Source of the DNA: Gp13-AA77 sp035578005
GTDB lineage: Bacteria > Acidobacteriota > Terriglobia > UBA7540
NCBI GenBank assembly: GCA_035578005.1
Contig: DATJYK010000423.1
Span: 48,976-112,975 of the forward strand
Direction of reading: 5' to 3'
Length of the DNA stretch: 64,000 bases
Below, piece by piece: positions 42,093 through 50,341 of this stretch; position 1 is the stretch's first letter, and every line of letters begins with the position of its first letter. Position numbers and translations under genes: made by a program. A model generated the notes under the pieces. That model saw nothing but the letters and a program-made list of their open reading frames with translations. It ran no database searches and was not told the origin of the DNA.

Positions 42093-43472
42093 TTGCGCCG
42101 CTTTATACTAATGCTCTTGCTCGCGGGCGCCGCCGTCGCAGTACCACTGCGAGCGGACTGGCAGGTTCCGCTGGCTTCGAAAAAGCTTGCCAACGGTTTG
42201 GTGGTGGTAGTCTCCGAGGACCATTCCGCGCCCACGTTCGGGGTGTGCATCAGCTACGGTATCGGCTTCAGGCTTGAGCCCGAAGGCCGCACGGGATTCG
42301 CTCATCTGTTTGAGCACATGATGTTTGAGGGCACGCCGAACGCTCCCAAAGGTGTTTTTGACCAGGTGATCGAGGGTGGAGGCGGCTTCAACAACGGCGA
42401 CACGCGGTACGACTTTACGGAGTACATCGAGTCCGCGCCAGTCTCGGCGCTTGAGCCGGTGCTGTGGCTTGAAGCCGATCGCATGAAGACGCTCGATTTC
42501 TCCGAGGCTAACCTGGACAATCAGCGCAAGGTTGTTGAGGAAGAGGTACGAGTCAACGTTCTGAACCAACCCTATGGCAGTTTCTACTGGCTGGAACTGC
42601 CCCAGAAGGCGTTCAACCGCTTCCCGAACGCGCACAACTTTTACGGTGATTTTAAGGATCTCGACGCCGCCACCATCCAGGACGTGCAGAGCTTCTACGA
42701 GCAATATTACGCGCCCAACAACGCGGTGTTGGCCGTCGCCGGCGATGTAAAGCCTGACGAAGTGTTCGCCGCGGCGGAGAAATACCTCGGCGGCATTCCT
42801 TCGCGCGACGTTCCCGCGCGCCCCGACGTCTCCGAGCCTCCGCAAACCAGCGAGCGGCGCTTTACGGAGGCGGACTCCCTGGCCCGTGTGCCGGCGCTGG
42901 CCATCGGCTACCGGATGCCGGCGCGCAATTCGCCGGATGCCATCGCCGGCGCGGTCGTGGGAGAGCTCCTGCACAACGGCGAGGCTTCACTGCTTTACCA
43001 GGAGCTGGTGAAGGATAAGAAAGTGGCTCTCAGTGTGTACGGAGGCCTCAACTGGCCGCTTGGAAACGCCTTTGAGTATAACGGACCTACGCTGATGACC
43101 TCCTTTATTGTCTATCCGCCGAACGTCACCGAAGATCAGGTGCTAGGGGCTTATGCAGACGCGCTCAAGAGCCTCACCACTCGTGGACCCACCGCGGCTG
43201 AGATGGAACGGATCAAGGCGAAGATGCAATCCGACTGGTACTCCGAGCTCGAGATTCCCATCCAGCGCGCCTCCGTGATCGCTCACGCAACGCTGTTTGA
43301 TGGCAGCCCTGACCGGGTCAATGAGATTCCTACGGAGATTGACCGTGTGACGCCCGAAGAGGCGAAGGCCTTCGCGGCCAAGTACCTGGTGGAGAGCAAC
43401 GCCACCATCATTGACCGCGTGCCTGAAGTCCTGCTCAAGACAAGAAAGGGCGGGAAGGAAGCCCAACAATGA
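42093..43472 (+). CDS. M16-family zinc peptidase, catalytic subunit
   Basis: A 460-residue exported insulinase-type peptidase. The inverted zinc motif HLFEH is at about 71-75 (GFAHLFEHMMFEGTPNAPKG) and the third ligand Glu in VVEEEVRVN. A second M16 domain (~205-390) completes the clamshell half. The TTG at 42093 was chosen because AAAGGACG lies ~6 bp upstream and a signal peptide (RRFILMLLLAGAAVAVPLRA) follows; the ATG at 42111 is an alternative. The stop overlaps the start of the next M16 gene. Confidence 0.85.
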   Translation: MRRFILMLLLAGAAVAVPLRADWQVPLASKKLANGLVVVVSEDHSAPTFGVCISYGIGFRLEPEGRTGFAHLFEHMMFEGTPNAPKGVFDQVIEGGGGFNNGDTRYDFTEYIESAPVSALEPVLWLEADRMKTLDFSEANLDNQRKVVEEEVRVNVLNQPYGSFYWLELPQKAFNRFPNAHNFYGDFKDLDAATIQDVQSFYEQYYAPNNAVLAVAGDVKPDEVFAAAEKYLGGIPSRDVPARPDVSEPPQTSERRFTEADSLARVPALAIGYRMPARNSPDAIAGAVVGELLHNGEASLLYQELVKDKKVALSVYGGLNWPLGNAFEYNGPTLMTSFIVYPPNVTEDQVLGAYADALKSLTTRGPTAAEMERIKAKMQSDWYSELEIPIQRASVIAHATLFDGSPDRVNEIPTEIDRVTPEEAKAFAAKYLVESNATIIDRVPEVLLKTRKGGKEAQQ

Positions 43473-44896
43473 AGTCCATCTTAAAACGCACATTTCTGTT
43501 GCTCGTGATTCTGCCCGTCTCTCTAGGCGCCCTCGCACAGGAGAAGCTTCCGCCGCTGCCGAAAGACCTGCCGCCTTACGGTCCGCTGGCTCCGTTTCAG
43601 GCCCCCGAGGTCAAGGTCGAGAAGCTCCCCAATGGGCTCACCGTGTGGCTGGTTCCCCGTCTGGGATTTCCTAAGGTTGCCCTGGTAGCGGCGGTGCGAG
43701 GCGGGCGCGCTTCCGACCCCAAGGACCGCCCAGGACTATCCGACATCCTGCTTGCTGCGATCGACCAGGGCACCAAGACCCGGTCCGCAAGGCAGATCGC
43801 CGAGGCGCTGCAGGGCGCGGGGGGCGATCTCGGCGGCAATCCCAACCCTGACGCCCTCATCTTATCCACCGAAATTCTGACCTCCAGAGCTAGCGTGGGG
43901 CTTGAAATTCTGGCTGATGTGATGGAGAACGCCACGTTCCCTGACGACGAGGTGGCTCTTGCCAAGCGGAATGCCGTCGACAGCTTGCAGGCGCAAGAGG
44001 CGCAGCCGTCATTCCTGGCCCGGCGCGCCATGGCTAAGGCGCTTTTCGGGGATCAATCTTACGCCGTGGTAGCGCCTACCAAAGACGGCATTAACGCGAC
44101 TTCCGCTGCCGAGCTGCGGGCCGCCTACCACCAGCGATTCCGTCCAGATCAGACGCTGCTGGTGGCTGTCGGCGACTTCAGCAGCAACACGCTTGAAGAG
44201 AGCATCCAGAAAGACTTTGGGGCGTGGGTCGCGCCAAGCGAGCCTCCGTTGGCAGCCGTAACACGGCCTTCTGAGAACAATCCTCACGCCATTTTCCTGG
44301 TTGCGCGACCCGGCTCCGTGCAGACCACGCTCTCACTGGCCGCCTTCGGTCCCACCCGCCGTGATCCCGATTACGCAGCCACCCAGGTGGCGAACGCCAT
44401 TTACGGTGGAATGTTCGGCTCCCGCCTCATCCGGAACATTCGTGAGGACAAAGGCTACACCTATTCGCCCGGTGCTTCGTTGCAACTGCGGGCTGAGGCG
44501 GGAATCGTTGGAACTCGCGCTGACGTTCGCAACGCCGTCACCGGTCCCAGCCTGAACGAGATTGATTACGAACTGAACCGCATGGCCACCACCAGCCCAA
44601 CCGATGACGAGGTGACTCACGCCCAGCGGTATTTGATTGGAACCAACGCCATCTCCCTGCAGGTTCAGGCCGCGGTGGCCGGACAGTTGGGCTTGCTTTG
44701 GGTCTACGGCCTGCCGCCCGAAGCGCTCGGCCAGGATAGCGCCGACATCCAGAAGGTGACCGCCCAAGAGGTAGCCGCGGCAGGGCGAAAGTATTTTCCA
44801 GCGGCCCGCCAGAGCGTCGTAGCTGTCGGCGAAGAGAAAGTGGTGCGCGAGCAATTGGCCCCATTGGGTCTGGCGATTCAGCCCGCGCCGAAGTAG
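43469..44896 (+). CDS. M16-family non-catalytic partner subunit
   Basis: A 475-residue exported protein (signal peptide KRTFLLLVILPVSLGALAQE). Same fold as the upstream gene, but where HxxEH should be it reads LSDILLAAIDQGT, so it lacks zinc ligands. The C-terminal domain keeps the RNIREDKGYTYSPGAS segment, the Arg/Tyr pair used by the partner subunit of heterodimeric M16 proteases. Its ATG overlaps the upstream stop (ATGA). Together they probably form a periplasmic heterodimeric protease. Confidence 0.87.
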   Translation: MKSILKRTFLLLVILPVSLGALAQEKLPPLPKDLPPYGPLAPFQAPEVKVEKLPNGLTVWLVPRLGFPKVALVAAVRGGRASDPKDRPGLSDILLAAIDQGTKTRSARQIAEALQGAGGDLGGNPNPDALILSTEILTSRASVGLEILADVMENATFPDDEVALAKRNAVDSLQAQEAQPSFLARRAMAKALFGDQSYAVVAPTKDGINATSAAELRAAYHQRFRPDQTLLVAVGDFSSNTLEESIQKDFGAWVAPSEPPLAAVTRPSENNPHAIFLVARPGSVQTTLSLAAFGPTRRDPDYAATQVANAIYGGMFGSRLIRNIREDKGYTYSPGASLQLRAEAGIVGTRADVRNAVTGPSLNEIDYELNRMATTSPTDDEVTHAQRYLIGTNAISLQVQAAVAGQLGLLWVYGLPPEALGQDSADIQKVTAQEVAAAGRKYFPAARQSVVAVGEEKVVREQLAPLGLAIQPAPK

Positions 44897-44934
44897 GTCG
44901 TCCGCGAGAATCAAGCTCGGCTCGCGTAATCCTG

Positions 44935-44943
44935 TGCTATACT
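44935..44943 (+). promoter_or_regulatory. Possible extended -10 upstream of tRNA-Gly
   Basis: TGCTATACT fits an extended -10 box with no clear -35. It is ~147 bp before the mature tRNA 5' end, so the leader would be long. Weak. Confidence 0.25.
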
Positions 44944-45089
44944 CCAGCCGTGCTGTAGCTGCGCGCTTGGCTGAGGATTTGATTGAGCCTGCTGTTGCGT
45001 TTCGCCCTGAAGTAGCCGCCTGGCGCAGAGGGGGGAAGCATTGAGGGCTGGTCGAACTGACTCAGAGAAGTGCAAAGAATCACGGCAGA

Positions 45090-45164
<75 letters not shown>

Positions 45165-45235
45165 TTTCTTGGACAACCCGCAAGTTTCACGCACAGTGGT
45201 GGGTTGGCTCGGCTCAGCTCGAACACAGGAGGCGC

Positions 45236-45880
45236 CTATTCTCCGGCAGCGAGGCTAGATGTCGCCTCAGGCAAGGCTGCGACGATGGAACGCTCACGCT
45301 CCCGTTCCCTCACCGCCCGCCGCTTTCGTCCGTGCCGTAGGCGCCAGACGGTGCCTGCGGCGATCAACAACAGGCAGGATTCCACCAGCACCTTTTCACC
45401 GTCCAGAGGATCGATGCGGCTGTGGTTCAGTTGCGGGTCTGTCAGGATTCCGTGAATGAATAGGGCCGCCCCGGCAGCATAGGTGAGGTAATGAAAACGC
45501 TTCCAGATACGCCGGCCCAGCTCGATGCGATAAAGCGATGTCACAACGACGATCACCAGCAGGTAGAGCGCAGCCGCACCGATCGTGTTCTCCAAAGGCT
45601 GCTGAGGCGACCACAACGGGAAGGCAACGTCCACGATCCGGAACACCGGCCGCCGCGCGAAGAGCAAGGGAATGGGATGAAACAGGGTAAGCGTGAGGGT
45701 GCCGTATCCCGTCCACCGATGCAACCGAAAGATGTCAAAGCGCCGATGCGGCCACTCGCGCCAAGGGCTGTAGCGGCCCCAGATCAGCAGGCCGATCCCG
45801 ATATTCAGGGTTGCAAGAACAACCGCCACGAGGCCGGCGTCTGCCGACAAATCCAGAGCTGAGATCAAGCGAGGCTCCAT
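45236..45880 (-). CDS. Ferric-reductase-like transmembrane protein
   Basis: A 214-residue inner-membrane protein with about six hydrophobic segments. Histidines that could bind heme b are in LHRWTGYGTLTLTLFHPIPL, FHYLTYAAGAALFIHGILTD and the preceding WPHRRFDIFRLHRW. This matches the ferric reductase-like/YedZ-type transmembrane domain. The basic C-terminus (RLRHGRKRRAVRERERER) is cytosolic. No flavin or NAD-binding domain is fused, so it would act as an electron-transfer subunit with an unknown partner. Confidence 0.75.
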   Translation of the reverse strand: MEPRLISALDLSADAGLVAVVLATLNIGIGLLIWGRYSPWREWPHRRFDIFRLHRWTGYGTLTLTLFHPIPLLFARRPVFRIVDVAFPLWSPQQPLENTIGAAALYLLVIVVVTSLYRIELGRRIWKRFHYLTYAAGAALFIHGILTDPQLNHSRIDPLDGEKVLVESCLLLIAAGTVWRLRHGRKRRAVRERERERSIVAALPEATSSLAAGE

Positions 45881-46003
45881 CCAAAAGCTCTAGTGTGGCA
45901 GGCTGCGAGAGAAATTTGAAGCGGACAGTCGGCGGGGTGCTGGTGTCATTTGCCGAGTGGAACCTTACGAGGCGCACTGATTCTCGAGAAAGCGGAATCG
46001 GCG

Positions 46004-46024
46004 GTCACAGACCGCCGCTACAGC
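46004..46024. repeat. GGCGGTCACAGACCGCC palindrome
   Basis: A solo copy of the palindrome that borders both RAYT elements (near 18125 and 26465). It lies in the gap between the ferric-reductase-like gene and the XRE gene. Confidence 0.5.
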
Positions 46025-46053
46025 AGGATGCGTCATCGCTCTTGCCTCTCTGT

Positions 46054-46392
46054 TTAGTTCCTGGAGAGCTTGGTCGCCACCGAAAACAGCAACCGGCGAT
46101 TACTCGCCGGCAAGCTTTCGTAGATCCTCAGCAGCCGCGCCGCAGAGCGCGAAAGTGCGGGATGGGAGGGCACGGTAATCCTACGAGGGCGTCCGCCGGA
46201 ATTAAACAGGAACTGATAAGGCTGCACGTCGAGGGCTTTGGCGAACTTCTCGAGCGTGACCAGGGAAGGTGCCGTGTAGCCACCCTCCACGCGCGAAATA
46301 TAAGAACGCAGCAATCCCGATCGTCTTTCAACGTCACCTTGAGAGTATCCCTTGGCTTCTCGCAACGTACGAATCTTTCGTCCGATGTCCAT
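46054..46392 (-). CDS. XRE-family transcriptional regulator
   Basis: A 112-residue protein. The Cro/C1 HTH (~1-60) reads MDIGRKIRTLREAKGYSQGD, SGLLRSYISRVEGGYTAPSL, LEKFAKALDVQPYQF. The C-terminal half (HPALSRSAARLLRIYESLPA) is helical and may dimerise. The start at 46392 coincides with the predicted transcription start, so the mRNA would be leaderless. The downstream gene on this strand is the ferric-reductase-like protein, 174 bp away. Confidence 0.85.
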   Translation of the reverse strand: MDIGRKIRTLREAKGYSQGDVERRSGLLRSYISRVEGGYTAPSLVTLEKFAKALDVQPYQFLFNSGGRPRRITVPSHPALSRSAARLLRIYESLPASNRRLLFSVATKLSRN

Positions 46393-46399
46393 GACACAT

Positions 46400-46428
46400 A
46401 TTAAACCATCAATCTCACATGTAGACAA
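46400..46428 (-). promoter_or_regulatory. Promoter of the XRE regulator gene
   Basis: Minus strand TTGTCT, 17 bp, TTTAAT, ending 7 bp before the ATG. The spacing is ideal and the start would be at or next to the initiation codon. Confidence 0.5.
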
Positions 46429-46457
46429 TATCAGAGCGTGGAATAATTCTGGAATAG

Positions 46458-47531
46458 TTATTCGGCCCGGTCGAAGTCATCTTGCGCGAGAGAGTCAGCC
46501 GCTCCGGACCTCCGGAGGCGGCTCTGCCGCGGCGGCGTGGCCAGTTCCCGCCCCAGCCATCCGCCCAGCGCCAGCGACAGAATCGAAGCCGGCAGTTCCA
46601 TAAGATCCGGAAGCAGCAGTGTGAGGCTCGCCTCGCGAATCAGATCGTGATCATTGCTGCCGGTCACCGCCAGGACGTTCGCTCCGCGATCCTTGGCTTC
46701 ACGCGCAAGTTCAGCCACAGCTTTGCGGCGGCTGCTTTGTGACCCTGAGAAGAACACGACGCCGGCGCTCTGGCCGAGGTCCGGCAGGAAATCGCACCTG
46801 AAACGCGCAAGGTCGGAACCAGGTGTCGCGCAGCTCCCCCGCCGTTGAGCCAAACTCGCGGCGCGCTCCGCCGATGCATGATGGCAGCCATCCCCTACGA
46901 AGAACAGCGCTTGCGCCGGCCTCAAGGTGTCGGCCGAGGCCCGGACGACATCCACAAGGTGGCTCGTGAGCGTGTCGAGGTGGTCCGGAATCTCGTTCCA
47001 CTCCTTCTCCAGACGTTCGAGCGAAGGCTGCGGGCGCCTAACGAGCCGGGCAGCCAGCAAAGCTAAATATCCCATGGCCATGTGCTCCAGGCACGCTTCG
47101 GCAATGCCGGAGGACGGCGCTCCGCCCGCCTCCGGCAGGGAGAAAACCTGGCAGGACGCAGCCGCAACCGGCGATGAGGCCTGTGCCAAGGCCAGCACCT
47201 GGGCTCCCCGCCCGGTCGCTGCGCGAGCAGCATTCAGCGTCGAAGGCCCTTCGTTCGAAATCAGCACCACTACAGATCCCGTCCGCAGGGCTCCGAGCGA
47301 ATACGCTAGAAACGAGGACACCTCACGTACCGCCACCGGACAAGCCAGTAGGCCTTCGAAGGCATAGGCCGCGAGCAACGCAGCCGGCAGCGACTGCGCA
47401 GCACTTACCACATAGATGGCGGCGTCACCCCAATGAAGGCCGCGGATGGCGCGCTCATACTGCGGCCGGCCCTTCGTGAGCATCTCACGAAGCACGGGCG
47501 CAAGATTTCGGAGCTCAGAGTGCGCTTGCAT
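46458..47531 (-). CDS. SIS-domain protein (glutamine-fructose-6-phosphate aminotransferase isomerase-like)
   Basis: A 357-residue cytosolic protein with two tandem sugar-isomerase domains (~35-165 and ~195-340) as in GlmS C-terminal and AgaS/FrlB-like proteins. Recognisable parts: AIYVVSAAQSLPAALLAAYA, VREVSSFLAYSLGALRTGSV VVLISNEGPS in the first, and ALFFVGDGCHHASAERAASL and ANVLAVTGSNDHDLIREASL in the second. The glutaminase domain is absent, so it is likely a sugar-phosphate isomerase or deaminase. Its substrate is unknown. Confidence 0.75.
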   Translation of the reverse strand: MQAHSELRNLAPVLREMLTKGRPQYERAIRGLHWGDAAIYVVSAAQSLPAALLAAYAFEGLLACPVAVREVSSFLAYSLGALRTGSVVVLISNEGPSTLNAARAATGRGAQVLALAQASSPVAAASCQVFSLPEAGGAPSSGIAEACLEHMAMGYLALLAARLVRRPQPSLERLEKEWNEIPDHLDTLTSHLVDVVRASADTLRPAQALFFVGDGCHHASAERAASLAQRRGSCATPGSDLARFRCDFLPDLGQSAGVVFFSGSQSSRRKAVAELAREAKDRGANVLAVTGSNDHDLIREASLTLLLPDLMELPASILSLALGGWLGRELATPPRQSRLRRSGAADSLAQDDFDRAE

Positions 47532-47553
47532 CGGTGAGTGCCGGAGCCTGTGG

Positions 47554-47618
47554 CACAGCCACTCCCGGCTGTGTCCTCTCTGGTTAGATTCGTTTCCGCA
47601 CAGCCAAGAGCGGCTGTG
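47554..47618. repeat. Two CACAGCC...GGCTGTG hairpins
   Basis: CACAGCCACTCCCGGCTGTG (47554-47573) and CACAGCCAAGAGCGGCTGTG (47599-47618), same 7-bp stem with different loops, in the gap between the SIS gene and the BrkB-like gene. Confidence 0.65.
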
Positions 47619-47655
47619 TTACCTCGCTGCCGTCGTTCTCCGGCGACGTGCTAAC

Positions 47656-48570
47656 CTAAAGCTCCAGCCGCAGCACCCGGCCGCCCGCCGACTTCAATTC
47701 CCGCGGCAACCCGCCGTCGAGCTCGTAGCCATAAGCAAAGAAGGAAGCGCCCCAAAGAAGTATCAGCGCGCCCAGGAATGACCAGACGAGGAGCGTGGCT
47801 GAAAGCGCGAACGGTCCGTAAACTTCCGCGAAGTGAAGCCAGGGCAGAATGGCGGTAAAGATCAGCCGCACCGCCTCGGTAAGCAGCGCCGTCACCACGG
47901 CCGCCGGAAACACTCGCCCCACAGGCACGCGATCGTTCGGCAGAAAATAGTAGACGGCGAAATAGACGCCGATCATCAACGGAATGGAAACCGTCTCCAG
48001 CGTGGCCCGCGACAGGGCCGCGGCCAGGCTGCTGAGCGGGACGTCCTTCGAAGCCGATGGCGAGAGTGATTGCATTACGGCGGCGAACGACACCGCTCCA
48101 AACGCCATCACGCCCGAGCCAACCGCAAGCATGACCGATACCGCCAGATTACCGAGGTAGCTCCGGTCGCGCCGGATACCCCAAATCTTGTTGAGCGCCA
48201 CCTCGAGCGGCAGAAACACACCGGAGGCCGTCACAAAAATTAGCAGTGCCGACACCAGTTGCACTTGGCCGCGCGCCCACATCACCGCATTCAGGTTGCG
48301 AATGATGAATTCTGCTCCCGCCGGCAGGTTGGTGCGCAGAAGCTGCAGAGTCATCAAGTAGGCGTTCTGCCAGCGCAGATAAGAATGAGAGATAGTGACG
48401 AGCAGCAGCGAAAAAGGAAAAAACGAGAGCAGAGCGTTAGCGGCAATGGAAAACGCGTAAGCATGCGCGTTGGTTGTCCAAAGGTACGCCAGACTCGCGC
48501 GCAGTTGCTCTTTCAAGGGCGGATGAGCCGGCGCGATGGCCGAGTCCGGCCGAATCTCTCGTACGTCCAT
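47656..48570 (-). CDS. YihY/BrkB-family membrane protein
   Basis: A 304-residue inner-membrane protein with about six TM helices. Family hallmarks: AYAFSIAANALLSFFPFSLL near the start, SALLIFVTASGVFLPLEVAL NKIW in the middle, and YYFLPNDRVPVGRVFPAAVV. The family was once annotated as ribonuclease BN by mistake; its true role is unknown, possibly transport or envelope integrity. Ends with a cytosolic GGRVLRLEL. Probably monocistronic. Confidence 0.88.
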   Translation of the reverse strand: MDVREIRPDSAIAPAHPPLKEQLRASLAYLWTTNAHAYAFSIAANALLSFFPFSLLLVTISHSYLRWQNAYLMTLQLLRTNLPAGAEFIIRNLNAVMWARGQVQLVSALLIFVTASGVFLPLEVALNKIWGIRRDRSYLGNLAVSVMLAVGSGVMAFGAVSFAAVMQSLSPSASKDVPLSSLAAALSRATLETVSIPLMIGVYFAVYYFLPNDRVPVGRVFPAAVVTALLTEAVRLIFTAILPWLHFAEVYGPFALSATLLVWSFLGALILLWGASFFAYGYELDGGLPRELKSAGGRVLRLEL

Positions 48571-48723
48571 TTGTTCCCCGCAACCCTCCGGACGGCCTGC
48601 GCTGGTGGCCCTTTCTTGATGTTAGCTGAATGCCGTGCATTCAGAGAGTCTCATTTCCAGCCGCAGCCCTTCATCGCGTTGGGTCGAGGGCTAGTTCGCT
48701 AATGCCGAACACCGTTCAGGCGC

Positions 48724-48770
48724 TCATTTCGAGCGCCGCCGCGCCCAACGGCTCCGTGAGAAATCCCGCT
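48724..48770. repeat. Solo TCATTTCGAGCGCCGCCGC repeat
   Basis: A third copy of the repeat found as an inverted pair at 17.24-17.51 kb, ending in GTGAGAAATCCCGC. It overlaps the 3' end of the downstream membrane-protein gene's region. Confidence 0.55.
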
Positions 48771-49420
48771 CAGCGCCCCGCGCCCGACTTTGGCGCACGG
48801 AAAGCCGGTAGGTAAAAGCACTCCGCCGGCTGATCGTGCTTGGCCACACATTGGAGACAAGCCGCCTGCCTATGAGTGAGGCAGTAGAAGATGGCGGGGC
48901 GCTCTCCGCACTGCGGACACATCGGCATGCCGGGTGCCGAGTAGGTATAAACTCCCGGCTCCGAGGAAAAATTGGAACTCGCAGCGGAAGCGCGCGGTGT
49001 TTCAGGCGTCGGAGCAGCTCTCTCCGGACTCAAAACGCCACCCGTTAAACCTGGCGCCGAGTACGTATAAACTGCCGGCGTCGAGGCAGGATTAAAACCT
49101 GGAGGGTAAACGGGCTGCGCTTCAGGCACCGGAACCGCTCTCGGCGGGCTCAAAACGCCGCCGGTTGGAGCATAACGAGGGAGTTCGGAAACCGCGAGCG
49201 AGATCGGTGGCTCTGCCCGAGATGCTTTCAACGCGCTGACGACCTTGAGCACACCCCAAATGAGGGTCGCGGGCGCCCCCACGTAATTGAAACGAATCAG
49301 ATCCGCAAATGCGGCATTTACGGCCTTGGGGGCAACAGCGACGGCAATTAAGGCGAGGAGCCACAACCCGAGCCACACGAGGGCGAGTGTTCCGAATACC
49401 TTGAGCAGAGTCCGAAGCAT
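48770..49420 (-). CDS. Membrane protein with duplicated Pro-rich linker and C-terminal B-box-like zinc finger
   Basis: A 216-residue protein. One or two TM segments at ~5-30 and ~45-65 (VFGTLALVWLGLWLLALIAV). Then a Pro/Ser/Ala linker with a ~41-residue segment present twice (GGVLSPPRAVPVPE...VYTYSAPG and GGVLSPERAAPTPE...VYTYSAPG). The last ~40 residues hold CPQCGERPAIFYCLTHRQAA CLQCVAKHD, a CxxC-x7-CxxH-x4-CxxCxxHD-like pattern resembling B-box fingers, common in eukaryotes and rarer in bacteria. GAGG 8 bp upstream supports the start. Role unknown; a cytosolic protein-binding end on a membrane anchor. Confidence 0.7.
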   Translation of the reverse strand: MLRTLLKVFGTLALVWLGLWLLALIAVAVAPKAVNAAFADLIRFNYVGAPATLIWGVLKVVSALKASRAEPPISLAVSELPRYAPTGGVLSPPRAVPVPEAQPVYPPGFNPASTPAVYTYSAPGLTGGVLSPERAAPTPETPRASAASSNFSSEPGVYTYSAPGMPMCPQCGERPAIFYCLTHRQAACLQCVAKHDQPAECFYLPAFRAPKSGAGR

Positions 49421-49713
49421 GTTGAGTCCTCACTCAGTTTCCAAACAAGACGTGCGGTCCGTTACTTTGGCGCCGAGCAGAAATCGCAATTTACCCATCA
49501 GCGGCCGGGTACCGCGCCGGAGTTCTTATACCACGATAAGCAGTATCCGACGATTTGTGAACTGTGCTCAGCCGGATGGAGCGTCACTGAGGGGCAATTC
49601 CCGACGTCTGCCGCGTCACGATCACCTGATGCACCCACTCTGCGGCTTGAGGAAGGGCACCCACAAAGGCACAATCCCTACAATACTCTCGTGGGTTCAA
49701 ACTGCTCTTTTTC
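49421..49713. other. Intergenic stretch upstream of cysteine dioxygenase
   Basis: No gene recognised. The promoter for the next gene lies at its right end. Confidence 0.4.
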
Positions 49714-49742
49714 TTGAACATTTCGCGCAGCCGAATTATATT
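49714..49742 (+). promoter_or_regulatory. Promoter of the cysteine dioxygenase gene
   Basis: TTGAAC (49714-49719), 17 bp, TATATT (49737-49742). The ATG is 8 bp after the -10, so the transcript would start at or just before the start codon. Confidence 0.5.
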
Positions 49743-49750
49743 GTGAGGCG

Positions 49751-50341
49751 ATGACCGGTATCCAAGAATTTGCCGCGGCACTGAGCGCAATTCCGGAAAG
49801 CCAGTTCACGGATGAAGGCGTTTTGGATTATTTGCGGCGCAACCCGGTGAACCCCCAGAGTCTCGAACAGTATCTGTACTTCAGTTCGGAGCACTACACC
49901 AGGAACCTGGTGCACCACACTGCGCTGTTCGATTTGATCGCGATCTGCTGGGAGATAGGACAGCAGAGCGCCATTCACAATCATCGCAACCAGCGCTGTT
50001 GGATGGCCATCGCCTACGGCCAGGTCCAAGTGCAGAATTTCAGGCTGATTTGCAGAGATCCTGCCACTCAATACTGTGAGCTCGAACCCACAGACCGTTA
50101 CATCATCGACGCCGAACGGCCGGCCGAAGTTGACCCCAATGAGCCCATTCACCTCGTCGCCAACCCTGCCACTTTCAGGTCGCGCGCAGTCACGCTTCAT
50201 ATATACTCTCGCCCTTTTGACACCTGCGAGGTGTATGATTTCAAGGCTAAGAGCTATCGGGACGTCACTCTCGTCAACACCAGTGAGTATGGCGTATTGA
50301 AGTCAGACCTGAAGGTGGAAAAGGCCGTCCTCGTTCATTGA
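49751..50341 (+). CDS. Cysteine dioxygenase
   Basis: A 196-residue mononuclear iron enzyme that oxidises cysteine to cysteine sulfinate. Iron ligands H76 and H78 (AIHNHRNQRCW) and H134 (PIHLVANPA) are in place. C83, five residues after the second His, and Y152 (LHIYSRPFD) match the Cys-Tyr cross-link pair of the mammalian enzyme (C93-Y157), and H150 the catalytic His155. Cytosolic. The stop overlaps a possible TTG start of the following peptidase gene. It may lower cysteine and feed sulfur oxidation together with the rhodanese protein elsewhere. Confidence 0.92.
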   Translation: MTGIQEFAAALSAIPESQFTDEGVLDYLRRNPVNPQSLEQYLYFSSEHYTRNLVHHTALFDLIAICWEIGQQSAIHNHRNQRCWMAIAYGQVQVQNFRLICRDPATQYCELEPTDRYIIDAERPAEVDPNEPIHLVANPATFRSRAVTLHIYSRPFDTCEVYDFKAKSYRDVTLVNTSEYGVLKSDLKVEKAVLVH

